A stretch of DNA of 64,000 nt from an uncultured Selenomonadales bacterium (GCA_937877565.1 CALFJB010000017.1:50564-114563); one strand, 5' to 3'; positions 1-7,403 are shown, numbered from the stretch's first letter. Notes: a model not told the origin generated them from the letters alone. Numbers and translations: made by a program.

Positions 1-2
1 TT

Positions 3-1928
3 ATTTTGATATTGCTAGAAATTTACCGCGCAGTTTTTATTTTTCTGATGTCAGATTATATTTCTGAAAGTTCAACTTCCGCGCAAATTTCAACTGCACT
101 TTGGACGGGTTTAAAATTGAGCCTGAAGACGGCGGGAATTGTCACGGCAATTTCATTTGTATTTGTAACGATTTTCAACTTAAAAAATATTGTCCGCGTT
201 TTCATCGGAATAATTTCTTCGCTGATATTTTCAATTTTATTTATGGCGCGGTTTCCGTACTACCAAACATACAACGCAACATTTGGAATTGAAATTGTAC
301 GCGGAATGGATGAAAGTTTTCTTTCGCTAATGTCAATGTTTGTGCAGGAATACGGCTTTATTTGGCGATTCGCTACCGCGCTTATTTTAACAATTTTTTT
401 AACTGCGATATTGAACCGCTTTTTAACAATAAAATCAATCCCTCTGCCGAATTTTGGAAATTCTTTGGACAAATTTATTTTTTCGGTAATAGTGCTAATT
501 TTTATTGGCGTGTTCGCAGTTTTCGTAAGATTCGGCGGCAGTTTGACATACGCGGGCGGAATTAATTGGGAAAATTCGGCTGTAACTTCTGACAATTTCT
601 TAAATGAATGTATCCTTGACGACGGGCAGGCGTTGTATCGTTCGTACTCAATGGCAAAAAATATGGGCGTGGCGATTATTCCATTTGCTGACGAAACTAA
701 AATTTTGGAAAGTGCGCAATATCTTTCCGGTACAGATTTAGTTGAAAATAATTTAGCTCCGTACCTTGAAAAAACTGCAAAAGGCGCACGAATTGAAAAG
801 CCTAAACATATTTTTATAATCATTGGTGAAACTTTTATGCAATGGCCTTTACTCGGCAAATATGACGATTTGCACATTGCTGACGGGATTAAATCTATAA
901 TCGCCGAAAAAAATTCTTACTACAGCCGAAATTTTTTGCCGAACGGCGATTTTACTTCCATTGCAATTACGGGAATGATAACCGGTTTGCCGGAAATGAA
1001 CGTTAAAGTAAATTATCAGCCAAAAACTTATGAGCAGGTTTATATTTCGGCGGCGGCTCCGCCACTTAAAAAACTTGGCTACAACGTCGATTTTTGGTAC
1101 GGTGGCGAATTGAGCTGGGAAAATATTTACAAAATGTCAATCGCGCAGGACTTCAATAATTTTTATGGTTTTCCTGACTTGAACGCGCCGAAGTTGACGA
1201 CATGGGGCGCAAAGGACGAAGATTTATTTAACGCCATTGAAAATCATTTGGCAAACGAGCCGCCTACAGTGCATTTTATAATGACGACGACCAACCACCC
1301 GCCTTACAATTTAGATTTAGAATCTGAAGGTTTTAACTACGAAAAAACTTTGGCAGAAATAAAAAAATTGCCGAACATTCCCGACGCTGAAAATTTAGTA
1401 GCTGAATTGGGGCATTATTGGTACACCGACAAAGTTATTACAAAATTTATTCGCAGTGTCAGTGAAAAATATCCCGACAGCCTTTTTGTAGTTACGGGCG
1501 ATCACGCGGTTAGAGTTGATCCCGGTACTCATCCAACGATTTTTGAACATCAAAGCGTACCTTTCGTAATGCACGGCGCGGGAATTTCTGAAAAAATTTT
1601 GCCGCCGGACGCAGTAGGCGGGCATATTTCCATTATTCCGACGATTATTGAATTAATCGCGCCGGAAGACTTTAAATACTATTCCATTGCGCCGAGTATG
1701 TTTGAAAATTTTGGCGTGGCGTTTAATCGTGACGTTTATTTAACTGAAAATATCGCAGGAAAAATTGGCACGGATGAAATTGAAATTTTGCCGCACGTTG
1801 CCTCCGCAGATTTACGCGGCGTCAATCTTTCGCAGGAACGTACAAACGCTGAAAAATTTATTTCTGCCGTGCGTACCGTTGCACTTTGGATTTTGAATCA
1901 CGATTTAAATTTGGAAGTTAAACAATAA
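3..1928 (+). CDS. LTA synthase-like membrane phosphoglycerol transferase / sulfatase-fold enzyme (5'-truncated by window edge)
   Basis: The reading frame is open to the window edge, so the real start lies upstream. About 640 residues are visible. The N-terminal third is hydrophobic, with at least four likely membrane spans, and is followed by an extracytoplasmic alkaline-phosphatase/sulfatase-fold domain. Family landmarks are visible: a GETF metal-site motif near base 825, a candidate nucleophilic Thr in DFTS about 43 residues later (near 952), a WGAKDEDLF segment (near 1205) and the metal-binding GDH of VTGDHAV (near 1497). In LtaS-type enzymes these residues transfer glycerol-phosphate from phosphatidylglycerol to a growing polymer outside the membrane. 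Substrate and product here are inferred only; an opgB-like or phosphoethanolamine transferase role is possible. The gene ends just before a bidirectional terminator and is convergent with the glutathione peroxidase gene. Confidence 0.8.
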   Translation: MLILLEIYRAVFIFLMSDYISESSTSAQISTALWTGLKLSLKTAGIVTAISFVFVTIFNLKNIVRVFIGIISSLIFSILFMARFPYYQTYNATFGIEIVRGMDESFLSLMSMFVQEYGFIWRFATALILTIFLTAILNRFLTIKSIPLPNFGNSLDKFIFSVIVLIFIGVFAVFVRFGGSLTYAGGINWENSAVTSDNFLNECILDDGQALYRSYSMAKNMGVAIIPFADETKILESAQYLSGTDLVENNLAPYLEKTAKGARIEKPKHIFIIIGETFMQWPLLGKYDDLHIADGIKSIIAEKNSYYSRNFLPNGDFTSIAITGMITGLPEMNVKVNYQPKTYEQVYISAAAPPLKKLGYNVDFWYGGELSWENIYKMSIAQDFNNFYGFPDLNAPKLTTWGAKDEDLFNAIENHLANEPPTVHFIMTTTNHPPYNLDLESEGFNYEKTLAEIKKLPNIPDAENLVAELGHYWYTDKVITKFIRSVSEKYPDSLFVVTGDHAVRVDPGTHPTIFEHQSVPFVMHGAGISEKILPPDAVGGHISIIPTIIELIAPEDFKYYSIAPSMFENFGVAFNRDVYLTENIAGKIGTDEIEILPHVASADLRGVNLSQERTNAEKFISAVRTVALWILNHDLNLEVKQ

Positions 1929-1936
1929 AAAAATAA

Positions 1937-1960
1937 CCGCTCGTAATAGAGCGGCTTTTT
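1937..1960. terminator. Bidirectional intrinsic terminator
   Basis: A perfect 6-bp stem (CCGCTC/GAGCGG) with a 6-base loop is flanked by an A-run on the left and a T-run on the right. It can therefore end the sulfatase transcript on plus and the peroxidase transcript on minus. Confidence 0.85.
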
Positions 1961-1978
1961 AGTTTACAAAAATATTTT

Positions 1979-2524
1979 TTACAAAAGTTTTTCAATTTCC
2001 GGCGCAATATCAGCCGGATCGGTTGTAGGTTCAAAACGCGCTACAACTTCGCCGTTTTTGTCGATTAAAAATTTTGTGAAGTTCCATTTAATTCCGTCGC
2101 CTTCAAGGTATTCAGGGAAATTTTCTTTCAGCGCGTTCATTAAAGGTTTTGCGATTGGATGATTTTCATCAAAGCCTTCAAATTTTTTCTGTGAAGTCAA
2201 ATATTTGAAAAGCGGTTGAGCAGTTTCGCCGCGCACGTCGCCTTTTTCAAAAATCTGGAAAGTTACGCCGTAATTCAATTTGCAAAAAGATTGAATTTCA
2301 TCAGCAGTGCCGGGATCTTGTGCGGCGAATTGGTTGCACGGAAAACCGAGAATTTCAAATCCCTTGTCTTTGTAGTCTGTATAAAGTTTCTGAAGACCTT
2401 CAAACTGTGGAGTAAAGCCACATTTCGACGCGGTATTTACAATCAATAAAACTTTGCCTTTGTAGTCCGCCAAATTTTTTTCGATGCCTTTATTAGTCTT
2501 AACCGTAAAATCATAAACGCCCAT
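1979..2524 (-). CDS. Glutathione peroxidase family protein (thiol peroxidase type)
   Basis: This 181-residue cytoplasmic enzyme is full length for bacterial GPx/BtuE proteins, which reduce hydroperoxides. The catalytic tetrad is visible: peroxidatic Cys35 in ASKCGFTPQ (Cys, not selenocysteine), Gln65 in FPCNQF, and Trp147-Asn148 in KWNF. Cys81 lies at the usual position of the resolving Cys of thioredoxin-dependent GPx enzymes, so the physiological reductant is more likely a thioredoxin-like protein than glutathione. The ATG has a strong GAGGAGG ribosome site 7 bases upstream. It is the last gene of a minus-strand run after thioredoxin reductase and a small redoxin, and starts 12 bases after the redoxin stop, so co-transcription is very likely. 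Confidence 0.92.
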   Translation of the reverse strand: MGVYDFTVKTNKGIEKNLADYKGKVLLIVNTASKCGFTPQFEGLQKLYTDYKDKGFEILGFPCNQFAAQDPGTADEIQSFCKLNYGVTFQIFEKGDVRGETAQPLFKYLTSQKKFEGFDENHPIAKPLMNALKENFPEYLEGDGIKWNFTKFLIDKNGEVVARFEPTTDPADIAPEIEKLL

Positions 2525-2536
2525 TTAAAAACCTCC

Positions 2537-2764
2537 TCAAGCAATTAACGCATCAATTTTTTCTTTGTCAAAGCCGAGTACAAAATTTTTGCCGTCAATC
2601 GTAGTCACAGGAACCATCGTATCGCCGCTAATTTGCAAACATTCTTTGGCGTAGTCTTCATTCAATTCAATATCGCGCACTTCGTATTCAACGCCTTTTG
2701 AATCCAAATATTTTTTAACTTTGTTACACCAAGGGCAAGCCTCAAAAGAATAAACCTTTACCAA
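2537..2764 (-). CDS. Small glutaredoxin/NrdH-like redoxin
   Basis: A 75-residue thioredoxin-fold disulfide reductase with active site CPWC at residues 10-13, a TMVPVTTID segment carrying the cis-Pro loop, and a C-terminal GFDKEKIDALI helix. The length and the C-terminal helix fit the short NrdH/glutaredoxin-3-like class. It starts with TTG, preceded by GGAG at 9 bases. It lies between thioredoxin reductase and glutathione peroxidase in one transcription direction, which suggests it carries electrons from TrxB to the peroxidase (inference). No thioredoxin gene is present nearby. Classical glutathione-dependent glutaredoxin function is less likely, because no glutathione system is visible here. 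Confidence 0.88.
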   Translation of the reverse strand: MVKVYSFEACPWCNKVKKYLDSKGVEYEVRDIELNEDYAKECLQISGDTMVPVTTIDGKNFVLGFDKEKIDALIA

Positions 2765-2785
2765 TTTAAAAATCTCCTTTCTTTT

Positions 2786-2858
2786 TAGGGATTAAGGAAT
2801 AAGGGCTAAAGGCTAGGGATTTTTTCCCTAATCCCTAGTCTCTAATCCCTAGCCCCTA
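2786..2858. repeat. Palindromic heptamer-repeat element, copy 1
   Basis: Two 34-base arms (2786-2819 and 2825-2858) are each built of five head-to-tail 7-base units of the type TAGGGAT/TAAGGGC. The right arm is the imperfect reverse complement of the left, so the RNA can fold into one long hairpin with a 5-base loop. It overlaps the last codons of trxB and separates trxB from the redoxin gene. A second copy lies at 7292-7362. Confidence 0.75.
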
Positions 2859-3781
2859 AAATTGCGTAGCAATTTTTCGGCAAGAAGTGCCGCAGTTGTA
2901 CCGTCAGCCGCCGCAGTTGTCAGTTGGCGAATTTCTTTTTCTCTAACGTCGCCCGCCGCAAATACGCCTTCAATTTCAGTTTTGCAATTTTCACCGGCGA
3001 TAATTCGTCCGCTTTCAGAAAGTTTCAATTCGTCTTTAAAAAGGTCGGTATTTGGTACAACTCCAATATTAACAAAAATTCCGTCAACTGCAATGCTTTT
3101 TGTCACACCGCTATTTTTATCCAGAATGTCAATATTTTCAAGTTTTTTGTCGCCGTGCAACGCGGTAATTTCAGTTTGCAACATTATTTCAATTTTAGGA
3201 TTTTGGCGCACCTTTTGCTGTGTAACTTCATCTGCGCGAAAATTTGAACGATGTATCAGATAAAGTTTGTCGGTGTACTTAGTCAAAAAATTAGCCGCGT
3301 CAAGTGCCGCGTTGCCGCCGCCCATTACTGCAATAATTTTGTTTTGGTACATATGCCCGTCGCAAAGTTCGCAGTAGTGAACGCCGCGCCCTGCAAATTT
3401 TTTCTCTTCGGCAAGTGGAAGTTTACGGCGATTCATACCGCTTGCAATTATTACCACGTCCGCCAAATAAATTTTTTCTTCAGTTTCAATAATTTTTGGA
3501 TTTTCGCGCAGTGTAACTTTTTGGATTGTGTCAAATTCATCAATTACCGCGCCGAAATTTTCAGCCTGTTTTTGCAATGTACCAATTAAATCACTGCCTT
3601 TGACGCTGATAAAGCCGGGATAATTTTCAATTCCCGTAGCGTTTGCAATTTGCCCGCCGACCAGTCCATTTTCCAAAACTAAAGTATCAAGATTCATTCT
3701 GCCCGCGTACATTGCCGCCGTAAGCCCAGCCATTCCCGCGCCAATTATCACTATATCTTTATGAATTTTTTCTTTCGCCAT
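2849..3781 (-). CDS. trxB: Thioredoxin reductase (NADPH, FAD)
   Basis: This 310-residue flavoprotein is the normal length for low-molecular-weight TrxB, which transfers electrons from NADPH through FAD to a CxxC redoxin. Visible motifs are the FAD-binding GAGMAGL (14-20), the redox pair CELC at 137-140 (more often CATC in the family), the NADPH fold GGGNAALDAA (154-163), HRSNFRA (177-183) and the C-terminal FAD contact FAAGD. The start ATG has AAGGTG at the expected distance. The gene ends inside the heptamer palindrome, which supplies its last two codons and stop. It heads a redox trio with the redoxin and glutathione peroxidase and may be read from the csoR-side promoter or its own weak one. 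Confidence 0.95.
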   Translation of the reverse strand: MAKEKIHKDIVIIGAGMAGLTAAMYAGRMNLDTLVLENGLVGGQIANATGIENYPGFISVKGSDLIGTLQKQAENFGAVIDEFDTIQKVTLRENPKIIETEEKIYLADVVIIASGMNRRKLPLAEEKKFAGRGVHYCELCDGHMYQNKIIAVMGGGNAALDAANFLTKYTDKLYLIHRSNFRADEVTQQKVRQNPKIEIMLQTEITALHGDKKLENIDILDKNSGVTKSIAVDGIFVNIGVVPNTDLFKDELKLSESGRIIAGENCKTEIEGVFAAGDVREKEIRQLTTAAADGTTAALLAEKLLRNFRG

Positions 3782-3876
3782 AAAATCACCTTACTTGTAA
3801 ATTCGACGAGTAGGAGAATTTACTCCCGCCACTCATCAAGGTTAAGAATTTGAATTTTTTTTCCATAACTATTAGC

Positions 3877-4194
3877 CTATTTAAAAATTTGATCAATCGC
3901 CTTGTTAAGATTTTCCAAAGATTCTTCATCGCCGGTTTTAATTGCGTCAACTATGCAATGCTCCATATGGTCTTTCAAAATTACACGGCTGACAGATCTA
4001 ATCGCCGCGTCAACGGCTGAAAGTTGTATCAAAACTTCGCTACAATCGCGCCCGTCTTTAATCATCTGTTTAACGGCTTGCATATGTCCAATAATTCTTG
4101 ACATACGATTTAAAACCGCCTTAGTTTGTGTGTGCGTGTGCGAATGTTTTATAACTGTGCCGTCCGCTAAAATGTGTTCGTGTTCGTGTGTCAT
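3877..4194 (-). CDS. CsoR/RcnR/InrS-family metal-sensing repressor
   Basis: A 105-residue all-helical DUF156 repressor. The metal ligands fit the Cys-His-Cys set of copper sensor CsoR: Cys51, His76 and Cys80, with the exact family spacing of 25 and 4. The N-terminus is unusually His-rich (His at 3, 5, 7, 17, 19 and 21). Nickel sensor InrS uses the same C-H-C set plus an N-terminal His, so Ni(II) sensing is a real alternative to Cu(I). Its ATG overlaps the stop of the upstream unknown gene (ATGA), indicating translational coupling. The next gene is trxB, 95 bases downstream. No P-type ATPase or CopZ gene, the usual targets, is in the window. Confidence 0.9.
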   Translation of the reverse strand: MTHEHEHILADGTVIKHSHTHTQTKAVLNRMSRIIGHMQAVKQMIKDGRDCSEVLIQLSAVDAAIRSVSRVILKDHMEHCIVDAIKTGDEESLENLNKAIDQIFK

Positions 4195-5114
4195 TTATTC
4201 AACCCGTAAGCCATAGATTTTTGGTAAGCAAAAAGCGCGTCAACTAAATTCACGTTTGAAATTTTCGGTTTAATTTCTCCGCGCACTTCCATTTCAGCAC
4301 GTTCAAAAACATCTTCCGGCATTTTTTTATAGTCGTCAGATTTTATAAATTCAAGCCATTCATCTTGAATCGCACGAATTGCATAAAGGTATTTGTCCAG
4401 AATGTCAAACGCACTGTCAGAATCTTCCTTAGAATTTAAAAACTGATTGAAAGGATTTTCATTTGCGGCAGTGTCAGCATTTGCAACAGAATTTTCAGCT
4501 GAAATATTTTCAGAATTAACGCCGGAAATATCGCCGTTTGAAAAATTTTCTGAAGTTGAAAATTCGCCGCTTGAAAGATTTTCGCCGCCTTCAACGTTCA
4601 AATTTCCCGAATCCAAACTAATTGCAGAATCGCCGCCGAAATTCATACCTGCGCCAAAATTTATATCGCCGCCACCGCCGCCTTGCAATGATTGAAAATC
4701 TGCCGAACAATCAGCCGCAATTTTCGCAGTTGCTCTCATAACCGCTTGCCGCGCCTCTTGTTTAGTTTTGGCGGCGCGTAATTCGCTTTTAAGTTCCTCC
4801 CGTGCGTCGTCTGCATATTTGGCTTTTTTGTAAAGTTTTTCATCTTTCTCGCGCAGGTAACTCATTTCAGAGGCAGAAAGTTTCTTGCCGCTTTTAAGTT
4901 TTTGCTTGATTGACGCAAGCCGCGCCTTGTCAGTTGCAGAATTTGAATTTGTTTGAGAAGTTTTTGATTGAGTGAAAACCGTTACCGCCGAAAAACTTAT
5001 ATTGCCGTTGTCGTCCGTGAGGCGTTGACCGGTTTTAATTCGGTAATTCGCCGCGTAAATTAAATTTTTCTGCTTGGCGAACGTGCCAATTTTTCCTATC
5101 CATGTGAAATCCAT
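4191..5114 (-). CDS. Unknown 307-residue protein coupled to the metal sensor
   Basis: I do not recognise this family. The ATG at 5114 is chosen because it has AAGGAGG 8 bases upstream; longer in-frame starts lack a site. No signal peptide or membrane span is visible. Residues about 65-140 are charged, Lys/Ala/Glu-rich and likely coiled coil. Residues about 145-230 are Gly/Ser/Asn/Glu-rich and low in complexity, starting with a Gly run. The C-terminal ~75 residues are again helical and acidic. The stop overlaps the csoR start by 4 bases, so the two are translated together. The divergent cheR shares its promoter region. A possible -35/-10 pair (TTGCCT, 17 bases, TAAAAT) sits at 5157-5185. Confidence 0.75.
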   Translation of the reverse strand: MDFTWIGKIGTFAKQKNLIYAANYRIKTGQRLTDDNGNISFSAVTVFTQSKTSQTNSNSATDKARLASIKQKLKSGKKLSASEMSYLREKDEKLYKKAKYADDAREELKSELRAAKTKQEARQAVMRATAKIAADCSADFQSLQGGGGGDINFGAGMNFGGDSAISLDSGNLNVEGGENLSSGEFSTSENFSNGDISGVNSENISAENSVANADTAANENPFNQFLNSKEDSDSAFDILDKYLYAIRAIQDEWLEFIKSDDYKKMPEDVFERAEMEVRGEIKPKISNVNLVDALFAYQKSMAYGLNK

Positions 5115-5156
5115 TTTTAAAACCTCCTTGTTAAAAACTGCCAAAATCCTGCACAA

Positions 5157-5185
5157 ATTTTATAATAATTTTCAGTTGCAGGCAA
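5157..5185 (-). promoter_or_regulatory. Promoter for the unknown gene-csoR-trxB unit
   Basis: On minus: TTGCCT (5180-5185), 17-base spacer, TAAAAT (5157-5162), about 43 bases before the ATG at 5114. It is back to back with the cheR promoter. Confidence 0.55.
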
Positions 5186-5199
5186 GTTTTTTTTGGCGG

Positions 5200-5228
5200 T
5201 TGAAATAATTTTTCGCCTTTGCTAAAAT
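5200..5228 (+). promoter_or_regulatory. Promoter for cheR
   Basis: TTGAAA, 17-base spacer, TAAAAT, ending 28 bases before the chosen ATG. Matches the vegetative sigma consensus at 10 of 12 positions. Confidence 0.65.
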
Positions 5229-5256
5229 GTAAAAAAATTTTTAGGGAGTGGTTTTT

Positions 5257-6045
5257 ATGGATGATAAGGATTGGCAACTTTTTAAGAAAAAATTGAACGA
5301 CAAAACAGGAATTGACTTAGACCTTTACAAAGAGGCTCAAATGCGCCGCCGTATTGGTAACCTTGTTGACCGCTCGGACGTGGATTCTTACGTTGCCTAC
5401 TTCAACAAAGTTTCTCAAAGCAGGGAAGAATTTGCAAGCTTTATCGAATATTTAACAATTAACGTCTCGGAATTTTTCCGCAACCCCGACAAATTCGATA
5501 TTGTCGAAAAAGACGTTTTGCCAATGTTGCTGAAAAAATCGCCGAAACTTAACATTTGGAGCGCGGGTTGTTCCATTGGCGCGGAACCTTACACGCTTGC
5601 TATTATTTTGAAAGAATTGACGCCAAATGTTAAGCACAGAATTTTGGCAACTGATCTTGACGTTGAAATTTTGGCAAAGGCTAAAAAGGGCGTCTACACC
5701 GACGCAGAAATTAAAGCATTGCGCCCCGACCGTAAGGCTAAATATTTTGTCAAAGGTGCTGACGGCAAATTTGCAATTAAGCCGGAAATTAAATCTATGG
5801 TTGAATTTCAGCAACATAACCTTTTGAAAGACCCATATCAAAAAGGTTATAATCTAATCGTGAATAGGAACGTATGCATATATTTCACAGATGATGCCAA
5901 AACCTTCATGTATACAGGATTTCTTAATTCACTTGTACCGGGCGGAATTTTATTCGTAGGTGCAACTGAATCAATCTTAAATTACAGACAAATTGGCTTT
6001 GAGTCATACCGCGCGTTTTTTTACAGAAAACCTGAAGATAAGTAA
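5257..6045 (+). CDS. cheR: Chemotaxis protein methyltransferase CheR
   Basis: A 262-residue cytoplasmic SAM-dependent methyltransferase that methylates glutamates on chemoreceptors during adaptation. The N-terminal helical CheR_N domain (about 1-75) ends in the typical TINVSEFFRNP segment. The Rossmann domain has the SAM site GCSIGAEPY (104-112) and the late NRNVCIYF motif. The ATG at 5257 is preferred over an in-frame GTG at 5248 because AGGGAG lies 8 bases before it. No other che genes are adjacent, but a chemoreceptor, its likely substrate class, lies at 7623-9620. It is followed by an intrinsic terminator, so it is probably monocistronic. Confidence 0.95.
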   Translation: MDDKDWQLFKKKLNDKTGIDLDLYKEAQMRRRIGNLVDRSDVDSYVAYFNKVSQSREEFASFIEYLTINVSEFFRNPDKFDIVEKDVLPMLLKKSPKLNIWSAGCSIGAEPYTLAIILKELTPNVKHRILATDLDVEILAKAKKGVYTDAEIKALRPDRKAKYFVKGADGKFAIKPEIKSMVEFQQHNLLKDPYQKGYNLIVNRNVCIYFTDDAKTFMYTGFLNSLVPGGILFVGATESILNYRQIGFESYRAFFYRKPEDK

Positions 6046-6069
6046 TAAAATCGTAAAACTAAAAAAGCC

Positions 6070-6100
6070 CCAATCGTCAAACGGCGGTTGGAGTTTTTTT
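6070..6100 (+). terminator. Intrinsic terminator after cheR
   Basis: Stem CCAATCG/CGGTTGG with one G-U pair and an 8-base loop, followed within 2 bases by a run of seven T. Confidence 0.8.
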
Positions 6101-6101
6101 A

Positions 6102-6130
6102 TTGACAAGAAAAAAACTAAGTGCTATTAT
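6102..6130 (+). promoter_or_regulatory. Strong promoter for the GIY-YIG gene
   Basis: Perfect -35 TTGACA, 17-base spacer, -10 TATTAT. It begins one base after the T-run of the cheR terminator. The predicted leader is about 90 bases and contains an 8-bp hairpin (AAAAATCC at 6139-6146 with GGATTTTT at 6164-6171). Confidence 0.75.
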
Positions 6131-6228
6131 TTAAACGCAAAAATCCAACAAACAGCGACTTAAGGATTTTTCTTATAGGGGAATTGTAAACTTTTGCCGC
6201 TTGTTTGTCAAGAAAGGCGGTATGTATT

Positions 6229-7032
6229 TTGGACAAGAAAAAAATTTATGGCGTCATTTACTTAATCATCAATTTGATTAACGGTAAAAAGTACGTCGGG
6301 CAGACAATCAAAAAGGTTGGCTATCGTTTCAACGAACACGCAAATGCTAAGTCGTTACTTGGTGAAGACATTCGGAAGTATGGCAGAGAAAATTTTAAAA
6401 TTGATGTTCTTGAAGAATGTTATTCTTACGAAGAACTTAACGCGGCTGAAAAGAAATGGATTAAAACTTTAAATACCAAAGTGCCGAATGGTTACAATAA
6501 AACTGACGGCGGAAACGGTCTTTTAAATCCTTGCAAGGATACACGCGAAAAAATGGCGGCGGCAAGCATGGGCAATCAGCATGGACTTGGACGCAAGCAC
6601 ACTGAAGACGAAATTGAAAGAATTCGTCAATCTAATCTTGGACAAAAACGCTCTCCTGAAACTTGCGAAAAAATTAGGCAAAATAAAACCGGCTTAAAAG
6701 CAAGCGACGAAACTAAAAAGAAAATGTCAGATAAACGCAAGGGGCGCAAATTTTCTGAAGAACACAAGGCGAATCTTTCAAAGTCTCGTTTGGCTTATTG
6801 GGAAGGAATACCTAAAGAAGAAAGAAAACTTTCAGATGAACGCAAAGCGCAACTTTCAGCGCAAAATTCCGGCAGTAACAATCCTTCCTGCAAGCCGGAA
6901 AACGCGGCAAAAATTAAAGCCGGTCTTAAACGTTATTACGCCAAAAAGCGCGTAGCGAAAGAAAATCTTGAGGCGGCGGCGACCGTTGACAGATTCAAAC
7001 ATTTAATGGAAGATGTCTTCAGTTTGTTTTAA
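6229..7032 (+). CDS. GIY-YIG endonuclease with NUMOD3 DNA-binding repeats (free-standing homing-type)
   Basis: 267 residues from a TTG at 6229, which has AGAAAGGCGG 8 bases upstream. The N-terminal nuclease domain (about 5-90) shows GVIYLI and KKYVGQT, the GIY and YIG elements, followed by the Arg-containing YRFNEH helix and a Glu in AEKKWIKTL, all expected catalytic parts. The C-terminal half is basic. It carries several NUMOD3-like units (GRKHTEDE, GQKRSPET, GLKASDET and GRKFSEEH) that bind DNA in phage and intron homing endonucleases. No intron or prophage genes surround it; cheR lies before it and an orphan riboswitch after it. It is probably a selfish mobile gene, but its cleavage site is unknown. 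Confidence 0.88.
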   Translation: MDKKKIYGVIYLIINLINGKKYVGQTIKKVGYRFNEHANAKSLLGEDIRKYGRENFKIDVLEECYSYEELNAAEKKWIKTLNTKVPNGYNKTDGGNGLLNPCKDTREKMAAASMGNQHGLGRKHTEDEIERIRQSNLGQKRSPETCEKIRQNKTGLKASDETKKKMSDKRKGRKFSEEHKANLSKSRLAYWEGIPKEERKLSDERKAQLSAQNSGSNNPSCKPENAAKIKAGLKRYYAKKRVAKENLEAAATVDRFKHLMEDVFSLF

Positions 7033-7047
7033 AATTTTAAATAAATC

Positions 7048-7076
7048 TTGACAAAAACGCCCGTCAATCGTAATAT
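7048..7076 (+). promoter_or_regulatory. Promoter driving the cobalamin riboswitch
   Basis: Perfect TTGACA, 17-base spacer, TAATAT, starting 16 bases after the endonuclease stop. Transcription would begin about 15 bases before the aptamer. Confidence 0.75.
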
Positions 7077-7091
7077 TAGCGAAAATTGAAT

Positions 7092-7255
7092 ACCGATTGG
7101 ATTGGGTGTAGAAATACTTAATAAGGAATTCGGTACAAGCCGAAACGGTCCCGCCACTGTAACAGCGAGCGATTCTGCAAAAATGTCATTGAGTGCAAAC
7201 TTGAGAAGGCGCAGATAGCGACGACCTGAAGTCAGGAGAATTGCCCAATTAACAA
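7092..7255 (+). ncRNA. Cobalamin (B12) riboswitch aptamer, apparently orphan
   Basis: The conserved aptamer landmarks occur in order. The GGAAT-CGGT-AAGCCG-CGGTCCCGCCACTGT core lies at 7125-7160, a variable arm follows, and the closing B12 box AGTCAGGAGAATTGCC ends at 7245. ATTGGG (7101-7106) pairs with CCCAAT (7244-7249) as a closing helix. Such RNAs bind adenosyl- or methylcobalamin and switch off cobalamin synthesis, transport or B12-independent isozyme genes. Here no coding region follows on plus before the convergent chemoreceptor gene ends at 7623. Instead a heptamer palindrome and several terminators follow. The aptamer call is strong; its target is unknown. Confidence 0.88.
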
Positions 7256-7291
7256 TCACCGTTGGAACTGCGAGCGACAGTAAGGGGATTT

Positions 7292-7362
7292 TAAGGACTA
7301 AGGATAAAAGCCTAAAGACTAGGGATTTTCTCTAGCCACTAGCCGCTAATTCCTAGCCCCTA
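7292..7362. repeat. Palindromic heptamer-repeat element, copy 2
   Basis: Same architecture as 2786-2858. Five 7-base units (TAAGGAC, TAAGGAT and relatives) at 7292-7326 face five reverse-complement units (ending GCCCCTA) at 7328-7362. It sits directly between the cobalamin aptamer and the first terminator-like hairpin. Confidence 0.7.
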
Positions 7363-7366
7363 ATTT

Positions 7367-7390
7367 CCGGCTTTGACCGGATTTTTTAGT
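7367..7390 (+). terminator. Possible riboswitch expression-platform terminator
   Basis: Short GC stem (TCCGG/CCGGA) with a 6-base loop followed by a run of six T, 120 bases after the B12 box. The stem is only 5 bp, so termination strength is uncertain. Confidence 0.45.
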
Positions 7391-7403
7391 TATGTCTCTT
7401 TGT

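Noticed and set aside
3782..3876. Hairpin GAGTGGCGGGAG/CTCCTACTC on minus between csoR and trxB as a terminator
   Set aside because: The stem is imperfect and no T-run follows; it may be an operator or RNA structure but cannot be called.
6205..6228. Earlier TTG start for the GIY-YIG protein
   Set aside because: It would place the ribosome site AGAAAGGCGG inside the coding region; the TTG at 6229 has correct spacing and the domain starts right after it.
6229..7032. Group I intron or prophage carrying the GIY-YIG gene
   Set aside because: No conserved intron core, split exon or phage gene is visible on either side; treated as free-standing.
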